Origin: Acetobacteraceae bacterium H6797
GTDB taxonomy: Bacteria > Pseudomonadota > Alphaproteobacteria > Acetobacterales > Acetobacteraceae
Direction: 5' to 3'
NCBI GenBank assembly: GCA_015223225.1
Contig: JADFCQ010000007.1
Coordinates: forward strand, 186,001-250,000
Length of the DNA stretch: 64,000 bases
Part shown: piece after piece, positions 56,187 to 64,000 of the stretch
Layout of the letters: each line of letters begins with the position of its first letter
Position numbering within the stretch: position 1 is the first letter of the stretch
Made by a program: the position numbers and the translations under genes
Notes under the pieces: generated by a model
Database searches by the model: none
Told to the model about the DNA's origin: nothing
Seen by the model: the letters and a program-made list of their open reading frames with translations, nothing else

Positions 56187-57068
56187 ATGGAAATCCGCAC
56201 CGTCGGGGTCGTGGGGCTGGGCAATATGGGGCTGGGCATGGCGGCGTCGCTGCGCCGCGCCGGCTTCGAGGTCATCGGGCATGACATCAGCGAGGCGCGC
56301 CGCCAGGCTGTGGAGGCGGGGGGCGTGCGCTTCGCCGCCTCGCTGGCCGAGGTGCTGAGCGCCGCCGATGCGCTGGTCTTCTCGCTTCCCTATGCGAAGG
56401 ATGTGGAGGCCGTCGCCACCGCCCCCGGCGCGCTGCTGGAGCGGCGGGACAGGAAGGTGGTGGTGATCGACACCTCCACCTCCGATCCCGGCACCACGCG
56501 GCGGCTTGCGGCGCGCCTGGCCGAGGCAGGGCATGGGCTGCTCGATGCGCCGGTCTCGGGCGGGCCTTCGGGCGCGGCCACCGGCAGCCTGACCATGATG
56601 ATCGGCGGCAGTGCCGAGGATTTCGCTTCGGTGCAGCCGGTGATCGCGGCGCTCTCGGCCAAGGCGGTGCATGTCGGGCCCTCGGGGGCTGGGAATATCG
56701 CGAAGCTTGTGAACAACATGCTGGTCGCGGCCCATCTCATCACCACGGGTGAGGCCATGCGGCTTTCCGAGGCCGCGGGCCTGCCGGCCGCCGATGCCTT
56801 GCAGGTGGTGAATGCAGCGACGGGGCGCAGCGCCATCAGCGAGGTGATGCTGCCGCGCTGGGTGATGCCCGCAACCTTCGACAGCGGCTTCTCCGCCGGG
56901 CTGATGCGCAAGGATGTCCGCCTGGCGCTGGAACTGGCGAAGGAGGTAGGGATCGATCTGCCGCTTTCCGCCTATGCCGAAAAGCTATGGGCCGAAAGCC
57001 GAGACGTTATCAGCGATTTTGATGATTTCACCCGGATGGCCGATTTCCGCGAGGTGCCCCATGGCTGA
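56187..57068 (+). CDS. NAD(P)-dependent beta-hydroxyacid dehydrogenase (3-hydroxyisobutyrate / tartronate semialdehyde reductase family)
   Basis: A 293-residue enzyme. The Rossmann loop VGLGNMGLGMAASL is at residues 9-22, the substrate-binding DAPVSGGPSGAATGSL near 120, and the catalytic Lys in GNIAKLVNNM near 172. It oxidises or reduces a 3-hydroxyacid. Its last eight bases overlap the aldehyde dehydrogenase gene, so the two probably act in series, alcohol to semialdehyde to acid. The start at 56187 puts the glycine loop at the normal distance. Confidence 0.93.
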   Translation: MEIRTVGVVGLGNMGLGMAASLRRAGFEVIGHDISEARRQAVEAGGVRFAASLAEVLSAADALVFSLPYAKDVEAVATAPGALLERRDRKVVVIDTSTSDPGTTRRLAARLAEAGHGLLDAPVSGGPSGAATGSLTMMIGGSAEDFASVQPVIAALSAKAVHVGPSGAGNIAKLVNNMLVAAHLITTGEAMRLSEAAGLPAADALQVVNAATGRSAISEVMLPRWVMPATFDSGFSAGLMRKDVRLALELAKEVGIDLPLSAYAEKLWAESRDVISDFDDFTRMADFREVPHG

Positions 57069-58593
57069 CTTCTCCCCCGCCGCCGACCGCCTGCGCGCGC
57101 TGCTCGCCGAGCTTCTTCCAGCCGGTGCCGTGGGCAGCCTCGTGGGCGGCGAGATCCTGCCCGGCACGGGCGAGAAGCTCACGCTGGTCAACCCCGCCGA
57201 TGGGCGGCCGTTGCTGGACTTCGCTGATGCAGGCGCCGATGTCGTCGATGCCGCCTTCGCCGCCGCCGCGCCCGCGCAGCGCGCCTGGTGGGGCATGACC
57301 GCCGCCGCGCGTGGCCGCGCCATGTGGGAAGTCGCGCGGCTGATCCGCGAGAAGGCGCCGCTGCTCGCGGAACTCGAGGCGATCTCGGCGGGCAAGCCGA
57401 TCCGCGATACCCGTGGCGAGGTCGCCAAGGTCGCGGAGATGTTCGAGTATTACGCGGGCTGGGCCGACAAGCTGCATGGCGAGGTCATCCCCGTCCCCAC
57501 CAGCCATCTGAACTATACGCGGCCCGAGCCCTTTGGCACGGTGGTGCAGATCACGCCCTGGAACGCGCCGATTTTCACCGGCGGCTGGCAGATCGCGCCC
57601 GCCATCTGCGCGGGCAATGCCGTGGTATTGAAACCCTCGGAACTGACGCCGCTTTCCACGATCGCGCTCGGCCATCTCTGCAATGTCGCGGAGGGTATGC
57701 CGAAGGGGCTCGTGAATATCCTCGCCGGCGCGGGGCCCAGCACGGGCGCGCAGGCGGTGGCGCATCGCGAGACGCGGCTCGTGGTCTTCGTCGGCTCCGC
57801 CCAGGCGGGGGCGCAGATCGCGGCGGCGGCGGCGCGCAACATCGTGCCGAGCATTCTCGAACTCGGCGGCAAATCCGCGAATATCGTCTTCGCCGATGCC
57901 GATCTGTCGCGCGCCGTTGCGGGGGCGCAGGCGGCGATTTTCGGTGGCGCGGGGCAGAGCTGCGTCGCGGGCTCGCGCCTGCTGGTGCAGCGGTCGGTGC
58001 AGGCGGAATTCGTCGATCGGCTCGCCCGCGCCACGGCGCGGATTCCGGTGGGCGCGCCGCTCGATCCGGCGACGCAGATCGGCCCCATCAATAACAGGCG
58101 CCAATTCGAGAAGATCGGCGGCATGGTCAGCGGCGCCGTCGAGGCGGGCGCGCGGCTGGCCACCGGCGGCGGCTGCCCCGAGGCGCTGCGGGAGACGGGC
58201 GGTTTCTTCTTCGCGCCGACCATCCTCGACGGCGTGACGCCCGCCTCGGCCATCGCGCAGGAGGAAGTCTTCGGCCCCGTTCTCGCCGTGCTGCCCTTCG
58301 ACACGGAGGAGGAGGCCATCGCGCTCGCCAATGCCACGCCCTATGGCCTGGCGGGTGCGGCCTGGACGCAGGATGTCGGCCGCGCGCATCGCGTGGCGGC
58401 GCAGGTGCGGGCGGGGACGTTCTGGATCAATGGCTACAAGACCATCAACGTCGCCTCGCCCTTCGGCGGTTTCGGCCGCTCGGGCTTCGGGCGATCCTCC
58501 GGGCGGGAGGCGCTGATGGCCTATACGCAGACCAAATCCGTCTGGGTGGAAACGGCGGCGGAGCCGGGCGTCGCCTTTGGCTATGTGGGGTGA
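57061..58593 (+). CDS. Aldehyde dehydrogenase
   Basis: A 510-residue NAD(P)-dependent aldehyde dehydrogenase. Catalytic Glu267 lies in LELGGKSANIVF and Cys301 in GQSCVAGSRL; the cofactor Lys191 is in LKPSE. The Asn of the oxyanion hole is in PWNAP. It starts within the upstream dehydrogenase gene (8-base overlap), so the two share translation. The natural aldehyde is unknown; the pairing suggests a semialdehyde from a hydroxyacid. Confidence 0.95.
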   Translation: MADFSPAADRLRALLAELLPAGAVGSLVGGEILPGTGEKLTLVNPADGRPLLDFADAGADVVDAAFAAAAPAQRAWWGMTAAARGRAMWEVARLIREKAPLLAELEAISAGKPIRDTRGEVAKVAEMFEYYAGWADKLHGEVIPVPTSHLNYTRPEPFGTVVQITPWNAPIFTGGWQIAPAICAGNAVVLKPSELTPLSTIALGHLCNVAEGMPKGLVNILAGAGPSTGAQAVAHRETRLVVFVGSAQAGAQIAAAAARNIVPSILELGGKSANIVFADADLSRAVAGAQAAIFGGAGQSCVAGSRLLVQRSVQAEFVDRLARATARIPVGAPLDPATQIGPINNRRQFEKIGGMVSGAVEAGARLATGGGCPEALRETGGFFFAPTILDGVTPASAIAQEEVFGPVLAVLPFDTEEEAIALANATPYGLAGAAWTQDVGRAHRVAAQVRAGTFWINGYKTINVASPFGGFGRSGFGRSSGREALMAYTQTKSVWVETAAEPGVAFGYVG

Positions 58594-58627
58594 GAGGGTG
58601 GGGGAGAGGGCGTCGGCCCTTTCACCC

Positions 58628-59389
58628 CTACCGGTTCGGCGGCAGCGCCCCGCTCGTGCGCAGCACCATCAGCGCGAGCGCACGGCCGAGGCAGTCATGC
58701 ACCTTGTCGGCCGTTTCGGCGAGTTTGCCGCGTATGGTGCGCTCCAGGTCCAGCCCGTCCTGATCGGCCCAGAGCTGCATCAGGTCATAGCGCCGGAGCA
58801 GCGGCACGCCATTCCCGGCGGCGATGAGGCGCATCTTGTCGCGATAGGTGTCGATCTGGCTGTTGGCGCGCAGGAAGCGGGAGAATTGCTGGTCCATCAG
58901 CACGATGTCGGTGCCGGCCTGCCGCGCGGCGGCGATGCCGGCTTCCAGCGCCTCGGCCATGGCCTGCGGATCGGCGCCGGTGACGGCCTCGACCGTGCCG
59001 GTCTGCCAGATCACGAGATCCACCTTCTCCGTGCTCAGCACCTGGCGCAGCGCCTCGGCCTGCTCGGCCGTGCCGTTGCCGCGCTTGGCCTTGAGGATAA
59101 GCGTCACATCCAGCCCAGGCACCCGCTGCTCGATCTGCGCCACGAAGCGATGCGGCCAGGAGGTTTCGGGCGAGCTATTGCCTGCATTGCCCTGGCCCGA
59201 GGCGCTGCCGAGCACCAGCAGCGTCAGGCGCTTCTCCGACAGGGCCTGGGCCACGCGCGGCAGCGTGCCGCCATAGTCGCGGAATTCGGGCGGCACGCGG
59301 CAGAGGGCCGGGGCGGCGCCCTGCGCCAGGGCGCCCGAGGCGGGCAGGGCGAGGAGAGCGCCGAGAAGGGGCAGGATGAAGCGTCGCAT
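58628..59389 (-). CDS. Exported SGNH-fold protein with altered block I
   Basis: A 253-residue protein with a signal peptide (MRRFILPLLGALLALPASGA, cleaved near LAQG). It resembles the SGNH protein encoded at 60841-61635: VLGSASGQGNAG (residues 59-70) corresponds to FGSSSTEGSGA there, VDLVIWQTGTVEAV to LVIWQAGSNAA, and ADKVHDCLGRAL to the DxxH block. At the position of the GDS nucleophile it has Ala63 (GSAS), so classic catalysis is doubtful unless Ser62 or Ser64 serves. It overlaps the OpgC-like gene by one base (TGATG). Confidence 0.8.
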   Translation of the reverse strand: MRRFILPLLGALLALPASGALAQGAAPALCRVPPEFRDYGGTLPRVAQALSEKRLTLLVLGSASGQGNAGNSSPETSWPHRFVAQIEQRVPGLDVTLILKAKRGNGTAEQAEALRQVLSTEKVDLVIWQTGTVEAVTGADPQAMAEALEAGIAAARQAGTDIVLMDQQFSRFLRANSQIDTYRDKMRLIAAGNGVPLLRRYDLMQLWADQDGLDLERTIRGKLAETADKVHDCLGRALALMVLRTSGALPPNR

Positions 59390-60558
59390 CAATCGGCACC
59401 GGGCAGCGGGGCGGGGGAGACCGCGGGGGTGACACGGGCGGGCCGCTGCTCGCGGCCCTTCTCCTGATACCACGCCGATATCACGGCGACCGCAACCATC
59501 ATCAGCGTCCCGGCGAGATTGACCACGATCTGCGCCGCCAGATCATCCCGGTATTCCAGCGCGATCCGCCCCAGGAAGGAGAGGAAGATACCCGAGCAGA
59601 AAACCGGCAGCCCTTGCTGGCCCATCAGCACCAGCGGCCAGACCGCCCAGCCCCGCAGCCATCCCGCATGGCGCGGCACCAGCCGGGCGGCGAGCCAGGC
59701 GAGGGAGAGGATGGAAAGCAGCCGCAGCGGATGCAGCCCCGTCTTGTCCACGCTCGAGAGCAGGCGCGCGATGCGGCCCGGAATGCCCGGCGCCCAGTCC
59801 GGCACCGTCCAGAAGGCCAGCATCACGCCCGCGCAGGTCAGTGCGAAAAACGCGGCGGCGGCGGTGATGAAGCGGCTTTTCGGCAGGGTCGGCGTTTCCT
59901 GCCCGGCGGGGCTGTAGCCCAGCACGCAGCCGATGAAGAACAGCACCTGCCACGCCAGCGGGTTTAGGAACCAGCCGCCCTCGAGCCAATTGGGGAAATT
60001 CACCTCGCTCAGTCGGGTGAAGACGTAGAGCAGCCCCGAAATGCCCAGCAGCAGCGCCGGGCGCCGCCGCAGCGCGAGGGCCGGCACCAGCATGAGCAGC
60101 AGCACGACATAGAGCGGCAGGATATTGAGCAGATTCGGCTGGTAGCGCAGCAGCAGCGCCTCCAGCATGGCCTTGTAGGGCTCGCCCGCGAAGGGATCGA
60201 GCCGCATCTCCTCGATATAGACGGGGTTCAGCGCCTGGGCCGAGAAGCCCACCTGCGCCGTCACCACCACCAGTACCAGGATATGCGCCACATAGAGCGT
60301 GCCCGCGCGCCTGACCGCATCGGCGGCGGCGAAGAGCCAGCCGTGGCGGTCGGCCGTGCTGCCGTAGCTGAGCCCGGCGGCATAGCCCGCGAGCAGCACG
60401 AAGGCTTCCGTGGCATCGGCGAGGGCGAAATTGCGCAGCGTATAGTCGCTGAGCCAATTGCCGGGGATGTGGTCGATGAAGATGAAGAGAAGCGCGAGGC
60501 CGCGCGCGAGATCGATGCGAAGGTCTCTCTTAGGGCCCTCCCGGGTCAGTTGGAGCAT
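59389..60558 (-). CDS. opgC: OpgC-family membrane acyltransferase
   Basis: A 389-residue protein with ten to twelve helices of the acyltransferase 3/OpgC group. Evidence: KRDLRIDLARGLALLFIFIDHIP at the start (DxxRG and DH motif), LADATEAFVLLAGYAAGL and LLNILPLYVVLLLMLVPALAL. In E. coli OpgC adds succinyl groups to periplasmic glucans. Here no opgG/opgH glucan genes lie nearby; instead it is coupled to an SGNH protein and diverges from a second, suggesting an acyl-transfer/deacylation system for an envelope glycan. Confidence 0.92.
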   Translation of the reverse strand: MLQLTREGPKRDLRIDLARGLALLFIFIDHIPGNWLSDYTLRNFALADATEAFVLLAGYAAGLSYGSTADRHGWLFAAADAVRRAGTLYVAHILVLVVVTAQVGFSAQALNPVYIEEMRLDPFAGEPYKAMLEALLLRYQPNLLNILPLYVVLLLMLVPALALRRRPALLLGISGLLYVFTRLSEVNFPNWLEGGWFLNPLAWQVLFFIGCVLGYSPAGQETPTLPKSRFITAAAAFFALTCAGVMLAFWTVPDWAPGIPGRIARLLSSVDKTGLHPLRLLSILSLAWLAARLVPRHAGWLRGWAVWPLVLMGQQGLPVFCSGIFLSFLGRIALEYRDDLAAQIVVNLAGTLMMVAVAVISAWYQEKGREQRPARVTPAVSPAPLPGAD

Positions 60559-60840
60559 GACTTCCCCGCATCGGATACCGCTTCGTTCGGCAAAGAACGA
60601 GTAGGCATCAAGAAAGTTTCAGAATACGGCAAGTTCCACTGGTAACGCTCCAGCGATTTTGGCAGATAGGGTTCCATACTCCCGCCCTGGCCTGAACTGG
60701 CCGGTCTACTGGCCTAGCCTGACATGCCCGGGCGCGGGTGGCCAAAGCAAAGTGGCATTCAGCACAAGGGCTCGCACGTAAACTGGTCGGGATTCCCCGG
60801 CCCGGCAGCCCCGCGCATGCCATGCCGGAGAAAGACTTGG

Positions 60841-61635
60841 ATGGCTTTCACTGCGCGTTCGATGGCTTGTGTTTTCGCCCTGGGCCTCACCGCCGCCCTT
60901 GCCGGCACTTCCGCCGGGGCTGATCCGCTCAAGAATCTTCCGCTCAGCAACTCGCTGGCGAGCCGTTGCCCCAGCGTGGCGCGGGAGAATATCTCGCTGC
61001 CTGCCACCCGCGCCGCGCTGCGCGAGGGCAAGCCGGTCACCATCCTCGCCTTCGGCTCCTCCTCCACGGAAGGGTCGGGCGCCAGCGCGCCCCAGTTCCG
61101 CTATCCCAACCAGCTCCAGGCCCGCCTACGCGCCGCCATGCCGGGCGCCCAGATCACGGTCGTCAACCGTGGCAAGGGCGGCGAGGATGTGGACGAGATG
61201 CTGCCCCGCCTGGGCGGTACCCTCGCCGAGACCAAGCCCACCCTCGTCATCTGGCAGGCCGGTTCCAATGCCGCCATGCGCCGGATCGACCCGGCGCATT
61301 TCGAGGCTATGATGCGCCAGGGCATCGAGATGATCCGCGCCAGCGGCGCCGATCTGGTGCTGATGGACAATCAGCGGTCGCCGCGCATCCTCTCCATCGC
61401 CAATCACGCCACCTTCGACGACATCATGGCCCGGCTGGCGACGGAGAACGGCATTTCCGTCTTCTCCCGCTTCCGCCTGATGACGCATTGGGAGGAGAAG
61501 GGGCTGCTGGCGGCCCAGACGGTCGGCGGCGATGGCGTACATCACACTGACCTCGGCTATACCTGCCTCTCGGCCGCCCTGACGGACAGCGTGCTGGCGG
61601 CGACCACCAGCCAGCCCATCATGGCGGGTCGCTGA
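60841..61635 (+). CDS. Exported SGNH/GDSL-type hydrolase
   Basis: A 264-residue protein with a signal peptide (MAFTARSMACVFALGLTAAL, cleaved near SAGAD). Block I AFGSSSTEG places the nucleophile at Ser74, block III is WQAGSNAA, and the Asp/His pair lies in GDGVHHTDLGY near residue 240. It would hydrolyse or transfer acyl groups in the periplasm. GGAGA lies nine bases before the ATG at 60841. It is divergent from the opgC-sgnh pair, and the likeness to that SGNH protein suggests a duplication. Its end overlaps the convergent rhodanese gene by 17 bases. Confidence 0.9.
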   Translation: MAFTARSMACVFALGLTAALAGTSAGADPLKNLPLSNSLASRCPSVARENISLPATRAALREGKPVTILAFGSSSTEGSGASAPQFRYPNQLQARLRAAMPGAQITVVNRGKGGEDVDEMLPRLGGTLAETKPTLVIWQAGSNAAMRRIDPAHFEAMMRQGIEMIRASGADLVLMDNQRSPRILSIANHATFDDIMARLATENGISVFSRFRLMTHWEEKGLLAAQTVGGDGVHHTDLGYTCLSAALTDSVLAATTSQPIMAGR

Positions 61636-62038
61636 CGGGTTCGCTGAGGGCAAAACCTTCGTCCACCCAGCCCGTGATGCCGCCCGGCATGGTCTTCACC
61701 GGGCGGCCGAGCCGCGCGAGGCGCAGCGCGGCGCGATCGGCGCCGTTGCAATGCGGCCCGGCGCAATAGACCACGAAGAGCGTCTCCGCCGGCCAGGCCG
61801 CCATGCGCTCTTCGGTCATCTCCCGATGCGGCAGATTGAGCGCACCCGGGATATGCCCCGCCGCATAGAGCGCAGGCCCCCGCACATCGAGCAGCACGAA
61901 GCCCGGCGGATTGCCGCGCAGGGCGAAATGCACATCCGCGCAATCGGTCTCGCGGCGGAGGCGATATTCCACGTCCCGCGCCATCTCCTCGGAGGAAGGG
62001 GGCGGGTATTCGGTCACGGGGTTGGGGCGGTTGCTCAT
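61619..62038 (-). CDS. Rhodanese-like sulfurtransferase
   Basis: A 139-residue single-domain rhodanese. FVLLDVRGPALYAAGHIPGA (residues 48-66) is the CH2A-like region and YCAGPHCNGADRAALRLARLG holds the active-site Cys92 (loop CAGPHC). The conserved GGITGW follows. It may carry persulfide sulfur or detoxify oxidants. It diverges from ftrA, an arrangement seen in other proteobacteria where the FtrA-type regulator is thought to control it. Its ribosome site is buried in a hairpin. Confidence 0.93.
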   Translation of the reverse strand: MSNRPNPVTEYPPPSSEEMARDVEYRLRRETDCADVHFALRGNPPGFVLLDVRGPALYAAGHIPGALNLPHREMTEERMAAWPAETLFVVYCAGPHCNGADRAALRLARLGRPVKTMPGGITGWVDEGFALSEPVSDPP

Positions 62039-62042
62039 CGCG

Positions 62043-62060
62043 GGCTCCTCTGAAGGAGCC
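62043..62060 (-). promoter_or_regulatory. Hairpin over the rhodanese ribosome site
   Basis: On the minus strand GGCTCCT-TCAG-AGGAGCC forms a perfect 7-bp stem whose 3' arm contains the AGGAG Shine-Dalgarno site, four to five bases before the rhodanese ATG. Folding would block translation. Confidence 0.55.
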
Positions 62061-62100
62061 TCATCTTCGCCTTCGCGCGAAATCCTGGGCAGTTGGCCGG

Positions 62101-63117
62101 ATGCCGACTATCGTCAGGATCATGCCAATCCCCGCCGCCGCCCGCCGCCCTGTCGTCGCGCTCGCCTATGACGGGCTCTGCACCTTCGAATTCGGCTGTG
62201 CCGTCGAGGTTTTCGGCCTGCCGCGGCCTTATATGGGCCCGGACTGGTATCGCTTCGCCGTCGCGGCGGTGGATGAGGGGCCGATGCGGGCGGTGGGCGG
62301 CATCCAGGTCATGGCCGATGGTGGGCTCGAACTGCTGGCTGGGGCAGGCACCATCGTCATCCCTGGCTGGCGCGGGCTGGAAACGCCGGTGCCGGCCCCG
62401 CTGATCGAGGCGCTGCGGGAGGCCAGTGCAGGGGGTGCCCGGCTGATGACCATCTGCTCCGGCGTCGCCGTTCTCGCCGCGACCGGCCTGCTCGACGGCA
62501 AGCGCGCCACCACCCATTGGCATTACACCAGCCGCTTGGCGCGGCTCTATCCGGCCATCTCCTGGTCGCCCGACGTGCTCTATGTCGATGAGGGCAGCCT
62601 GCTGACCTCAGCGGGCAGCGCGGCGGGGCTCGATCTCTGCCTCCATCTCGTGCGGCGCGACCATGGCGCCCAGGCCGCCAACCGCATCGCCCGGCGCCTC
62701 GTCGTGCCGGCGCAGCGGGAGGGTGGGCAAGCGCAATATATCGAACGGCCAGTGCCGCGCGCCGCCGGTAGCCGCCTGGCCCCGTTGATGGACCGCGTGC
62801 GCGGGGCCCTCGGGGAGGAATGGAGCATCGCCCGCCTCGCCGCCGAGGCCGCGCTCAGCCCGCGCGGCTTGCACCGGCATTGGCGGGCCGCGACGGGCCT
62901 CGCGCCGGGCGAATGGCTCCTCGCCGAAAGGCTCGCGCGGGCGAAGGAGCTGCTGGAGACCAGCCGCCTCACCGTCGATTCCATCGCCGAGCAGTCGGGC
63001 TTCGGATCGGCGGCCGCGCTGCGCCTGCAATTCCGCGAAAAGCTCGGGATTTCGCCGCGCGATTGGCGCCGTCAGTTCGTCCGCGAGCCCCTCCCAGGTG
63101 AGATTGCGGCAATCTGA
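62101..63117 (+). CDS. ftrA: FtrA-type GlxA/AraC transcriptional regulator
   Basis: A 338-residue regulator. Residues ~15-190 are a DJ-1/PfpI-like domain (VVALAYDGLCTFEFGCAVEV) with the nucleophile-elbow Cys in MTICSGVAVLAATGLLDGK. SAGSAAGLDLCLHLVRRDHG and RRLVVPAQREGGQAQYIERP are typical of FtrA. The C-terminal AraC domain has two helix-turn-helices (WSIARLAAEAALSPRGLHRH, then LTVDSIAEQSGFGSAAALRL). It probably regulates the divergent rhodanese gene; the cysteine suggests oxidant or electrophile sensing. A start at 62122 is also possible. Confidence 0.92.
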   Translation: MPTIVRIMPIPAAARRPVVALAYDGLCTFEFGCAVEVFGLPRPYMGPDWYRFAVAAVDEGPMRAVGGIQVMADGGLELLAGAGTIVIPGWRGLETPVPAPLIEALREASAGGARLMTICSGVAVLAATGLLDGKRATTHWHYTSRLARLYPAISWSPDVLYVDEGSLLTSAGSAAGLDLCLHLVRRDHGAQAANRIARRLVVPAQREGGQAQYIERPVPRAAGSRLAPLMDRVRGALGEEWSIARLAAEAALSPRGLHRHWRAATGLAPGEWLLAERLARAKELLETSRLTVDSIAEQSGFGSAAALRLQFREKLGISPRDWRRQFVREPLPGEIAAI

Positions 63118-63258
63118 AGGCAATATCGAAGGAACAGGCGGTAACAAACTGATTTTCCATGCGAGATTGTGCGCTGCATCACGCGCTCTCCGCTTGCTCT
63201 CTCGCCTCGGCCAAGCTACCAAAAGCCGCGACATGGCACGCTGGGAGACCAGCGCCCG

Positions 63259-63273
63259 CCGGCAGGATGCCGG
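63259..63273. other. Short hairpin between ftrA and the next gene
   Basis: CCGGCA-GGA-TGCCGG lies 142 bases past the ftrA stop. No U tract follows. It may be a weak terminator or leader element; otherwise this 234-bp gap shows nothing distinct. Confidence 0.3.
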
Positions 63274-63351
63274 GCCTTGTCGAGCATCGTTTCCAGTTTG
63301 AGTCAGTCACGGCGGCCGCGACGCGTGCCGAGTTAAGAAGAGGAGAGGGGC

Positions 63352-63942
63352 ATGGATCAGCGCTGCCTGCTTCCCGGGAAGCAGAAGTCCCTGGTTCGCG
63401 TTACGCCGAAGTCCAGCCGCATGAAGTCCTTCGCCCTGCGTGGCGTCGCGGCGGCCATGGCGATGATGATTTCGACGGGGGCGATGGCGGCGACGCTCCG
63501 CTGCGCCGATCCGGAAGATCAGGCGATGTTCGAACTGTCCGCGCTCAAGACCGAGCTGATGGTTGTGGCCATCACCTGCAAGGATACGGACGCCTATAAC
63601 GCCTTCGTCTCGCGCTTCCAGTCCGCGCTGGCGGCGAACGACAAGCAGGTGATCGACCACTTCACCTGGCGCGACACGCGGGCCGGCCACCGGGCGAACG
63701 ACGCCTATGTGACCAACCTCGCCAATTCCCGCCAGCAGGAAGCCAGCCGCGTGGGGGCCGATCTCTGCGCCCGCAACACGCGCCTGTTCAAGGAAGTGAT
63801 GGCGCTCAGCGGCCCGGCCGAATTGGCCGATTACGCTGCCGCCAAGGATCTGATCCCGGCCTCGATGGGCGCCTGCCCGCTCGAGAATACGGGCCCGGCC
63901 CGCGCTACCTCCACCGCCAAGCCCCGGCAGGCCCGTCGCTGA
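63352..63942 (+). CDS. Small exported protein of unknown function
   Basis: A 196-residue protein. The start at 63352 has a strong ribosome site (GGAG with further purines). A hydrophobic signal (ALRGVAAAMAMMISTGAMAA, cleavage near residue 47) then follows a long basic n-region; an internal ATG at 63421 would give a normal signal peptide but has no ribosome site. The mature part has cysteines at LRCADPED, AITCKDTDAY, ADLCARNTR and MGACPLEN, probably two disulfides, and is mainly helical. Family not recognised. It overlaps the next start codon by one base. Confidence 0.72.
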   Translation: MDQRCLLPGKQKSLVRVTPKSSRMKSFALRGVAAAMAMMISTGAMAATLRCADPEDQAMFELSALKTELMVVAITCKDTDAYNAFVSRFQSALAANDKQVIDHFTWRDTRAGHRANDAYVTNLANSRQQEASRVGADLCARNTRLFKEVMALSGPAELADYAAAKDLIPASMGACPLENTGPARATSTAKPRQARR

Positions 63943-64000
63943 TGCGTTCTTTCGCCTATGTTTCGCTGCTGGCTCTGCCGGTGGCCCTCTCCGCCTGTAG
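63942..64000 (+). CDS. Lipoprotein gene, 3'-truncated by the window end
   Basis: Only 19 codons are present, MRSFAYVSLLALPVALSAC, a complete lipoprotein signal peptide with lipobox LSAC. It begins in a TGATG overlap with the preceding exported-protein gene, so the two are cotranscribed and may act together in the envelope. Confidence 0.7.
   Translation, partial: MRSFAYVSLLALPVALSAC

Overview
The window is GC-rich chromosomal DNA (I estimate well above 65% GC) from an alphaproteobacterium, most likely Acetobacteraceae of the Roseomonas type. This rests on protein resemblance, the many Bug/TctC solute receptors with RR-type signal peptides, and the SUV3-like helicase / S4 protein / ferredoxin block common in Rhodospirillales. 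I see no rRNA, tRNA, CRISPR array, insertion sequence, prophage or replication origin. Genes are densely packed, often with ATGA or TGATG overlaps, and the long open frames on opposite strands are GC-driven shadows. No stretch without a gene is much longer than about 300 bp.

Layout. 1-7.9 kb: the 3' part of mltA, a PhnA-like protein, an orphan TctC receptor, a small protein resembling a GyrB N-terminus, a tctC-atuA-atuA' operon, and an SDR gene lying between two copies of a ~105 bp promoter-like sequence, the second of which serves a LysR gene. 8-20.5 kb: SUV3-like helicase, S4 protein, ferredoxin, GST, Fe-alcohol dehydrogenase, a divergent DUF2239/GIY-YIG pair with a palindrome-rich operator region, an orphan amino-acid-binding protein, DUF2244, a chemoreceptor-like protein with no membrane segment, and radA. 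20.7-24.6 kb: a complete tctB-tctA-tctC operon and a lipoprotein. 24.8-30.4 kb: two terC paralogues, purB, a Tyr/Pro-repeat secreted protein, DUF2848 and rpsD with clear promoter and terminator. 30.4-36.8 kb: receptor/RraA pair divergent from an LLM monooxygenase, lrgAB divergent from a LysR gene, and an AbrB-type membrane protein. 37-46 kb: a 25-residue membrane peptide gene, dnaK, dnaJ, a REP/BIME-like repeat, an exported superoxide dismutase, chrA, prfC, DUF72 and a charged single-helix protein.

46.4-53.8 kb is the most system-like part: one eight-gene transcription unit encoding a DHCW-type cupin, a PotBCDA-like ABC importer, an AroM-family protein, a DUF917 (thiohydantoin desulfurase-like) protein and a hydantoinase/oxoprolinase. 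It reads as uptake plus ring opening of a small cyclic amide or thioamide whose identity is unknown. 53.9-58.6 kb: soluble PAS histidine kinase, LysR regulator, and an overlapping beta-hydroxyacid dehydrogenase / aldehyde dehydrogenase pair. 58.6-64 kb: an OpgC membrane acyltransferase with two exported SGNH proteins (one lacking the usual nucleophile serine), a rhodanese divergent from ftrA, a small exported protein and the start of a lipoprotein gene.

Overall the region mixes housekeeping genes with accessory uptake and catabolism modules for organic acids and cyclic amides. Four Bug receptors are present but only one has its membrane partners here.
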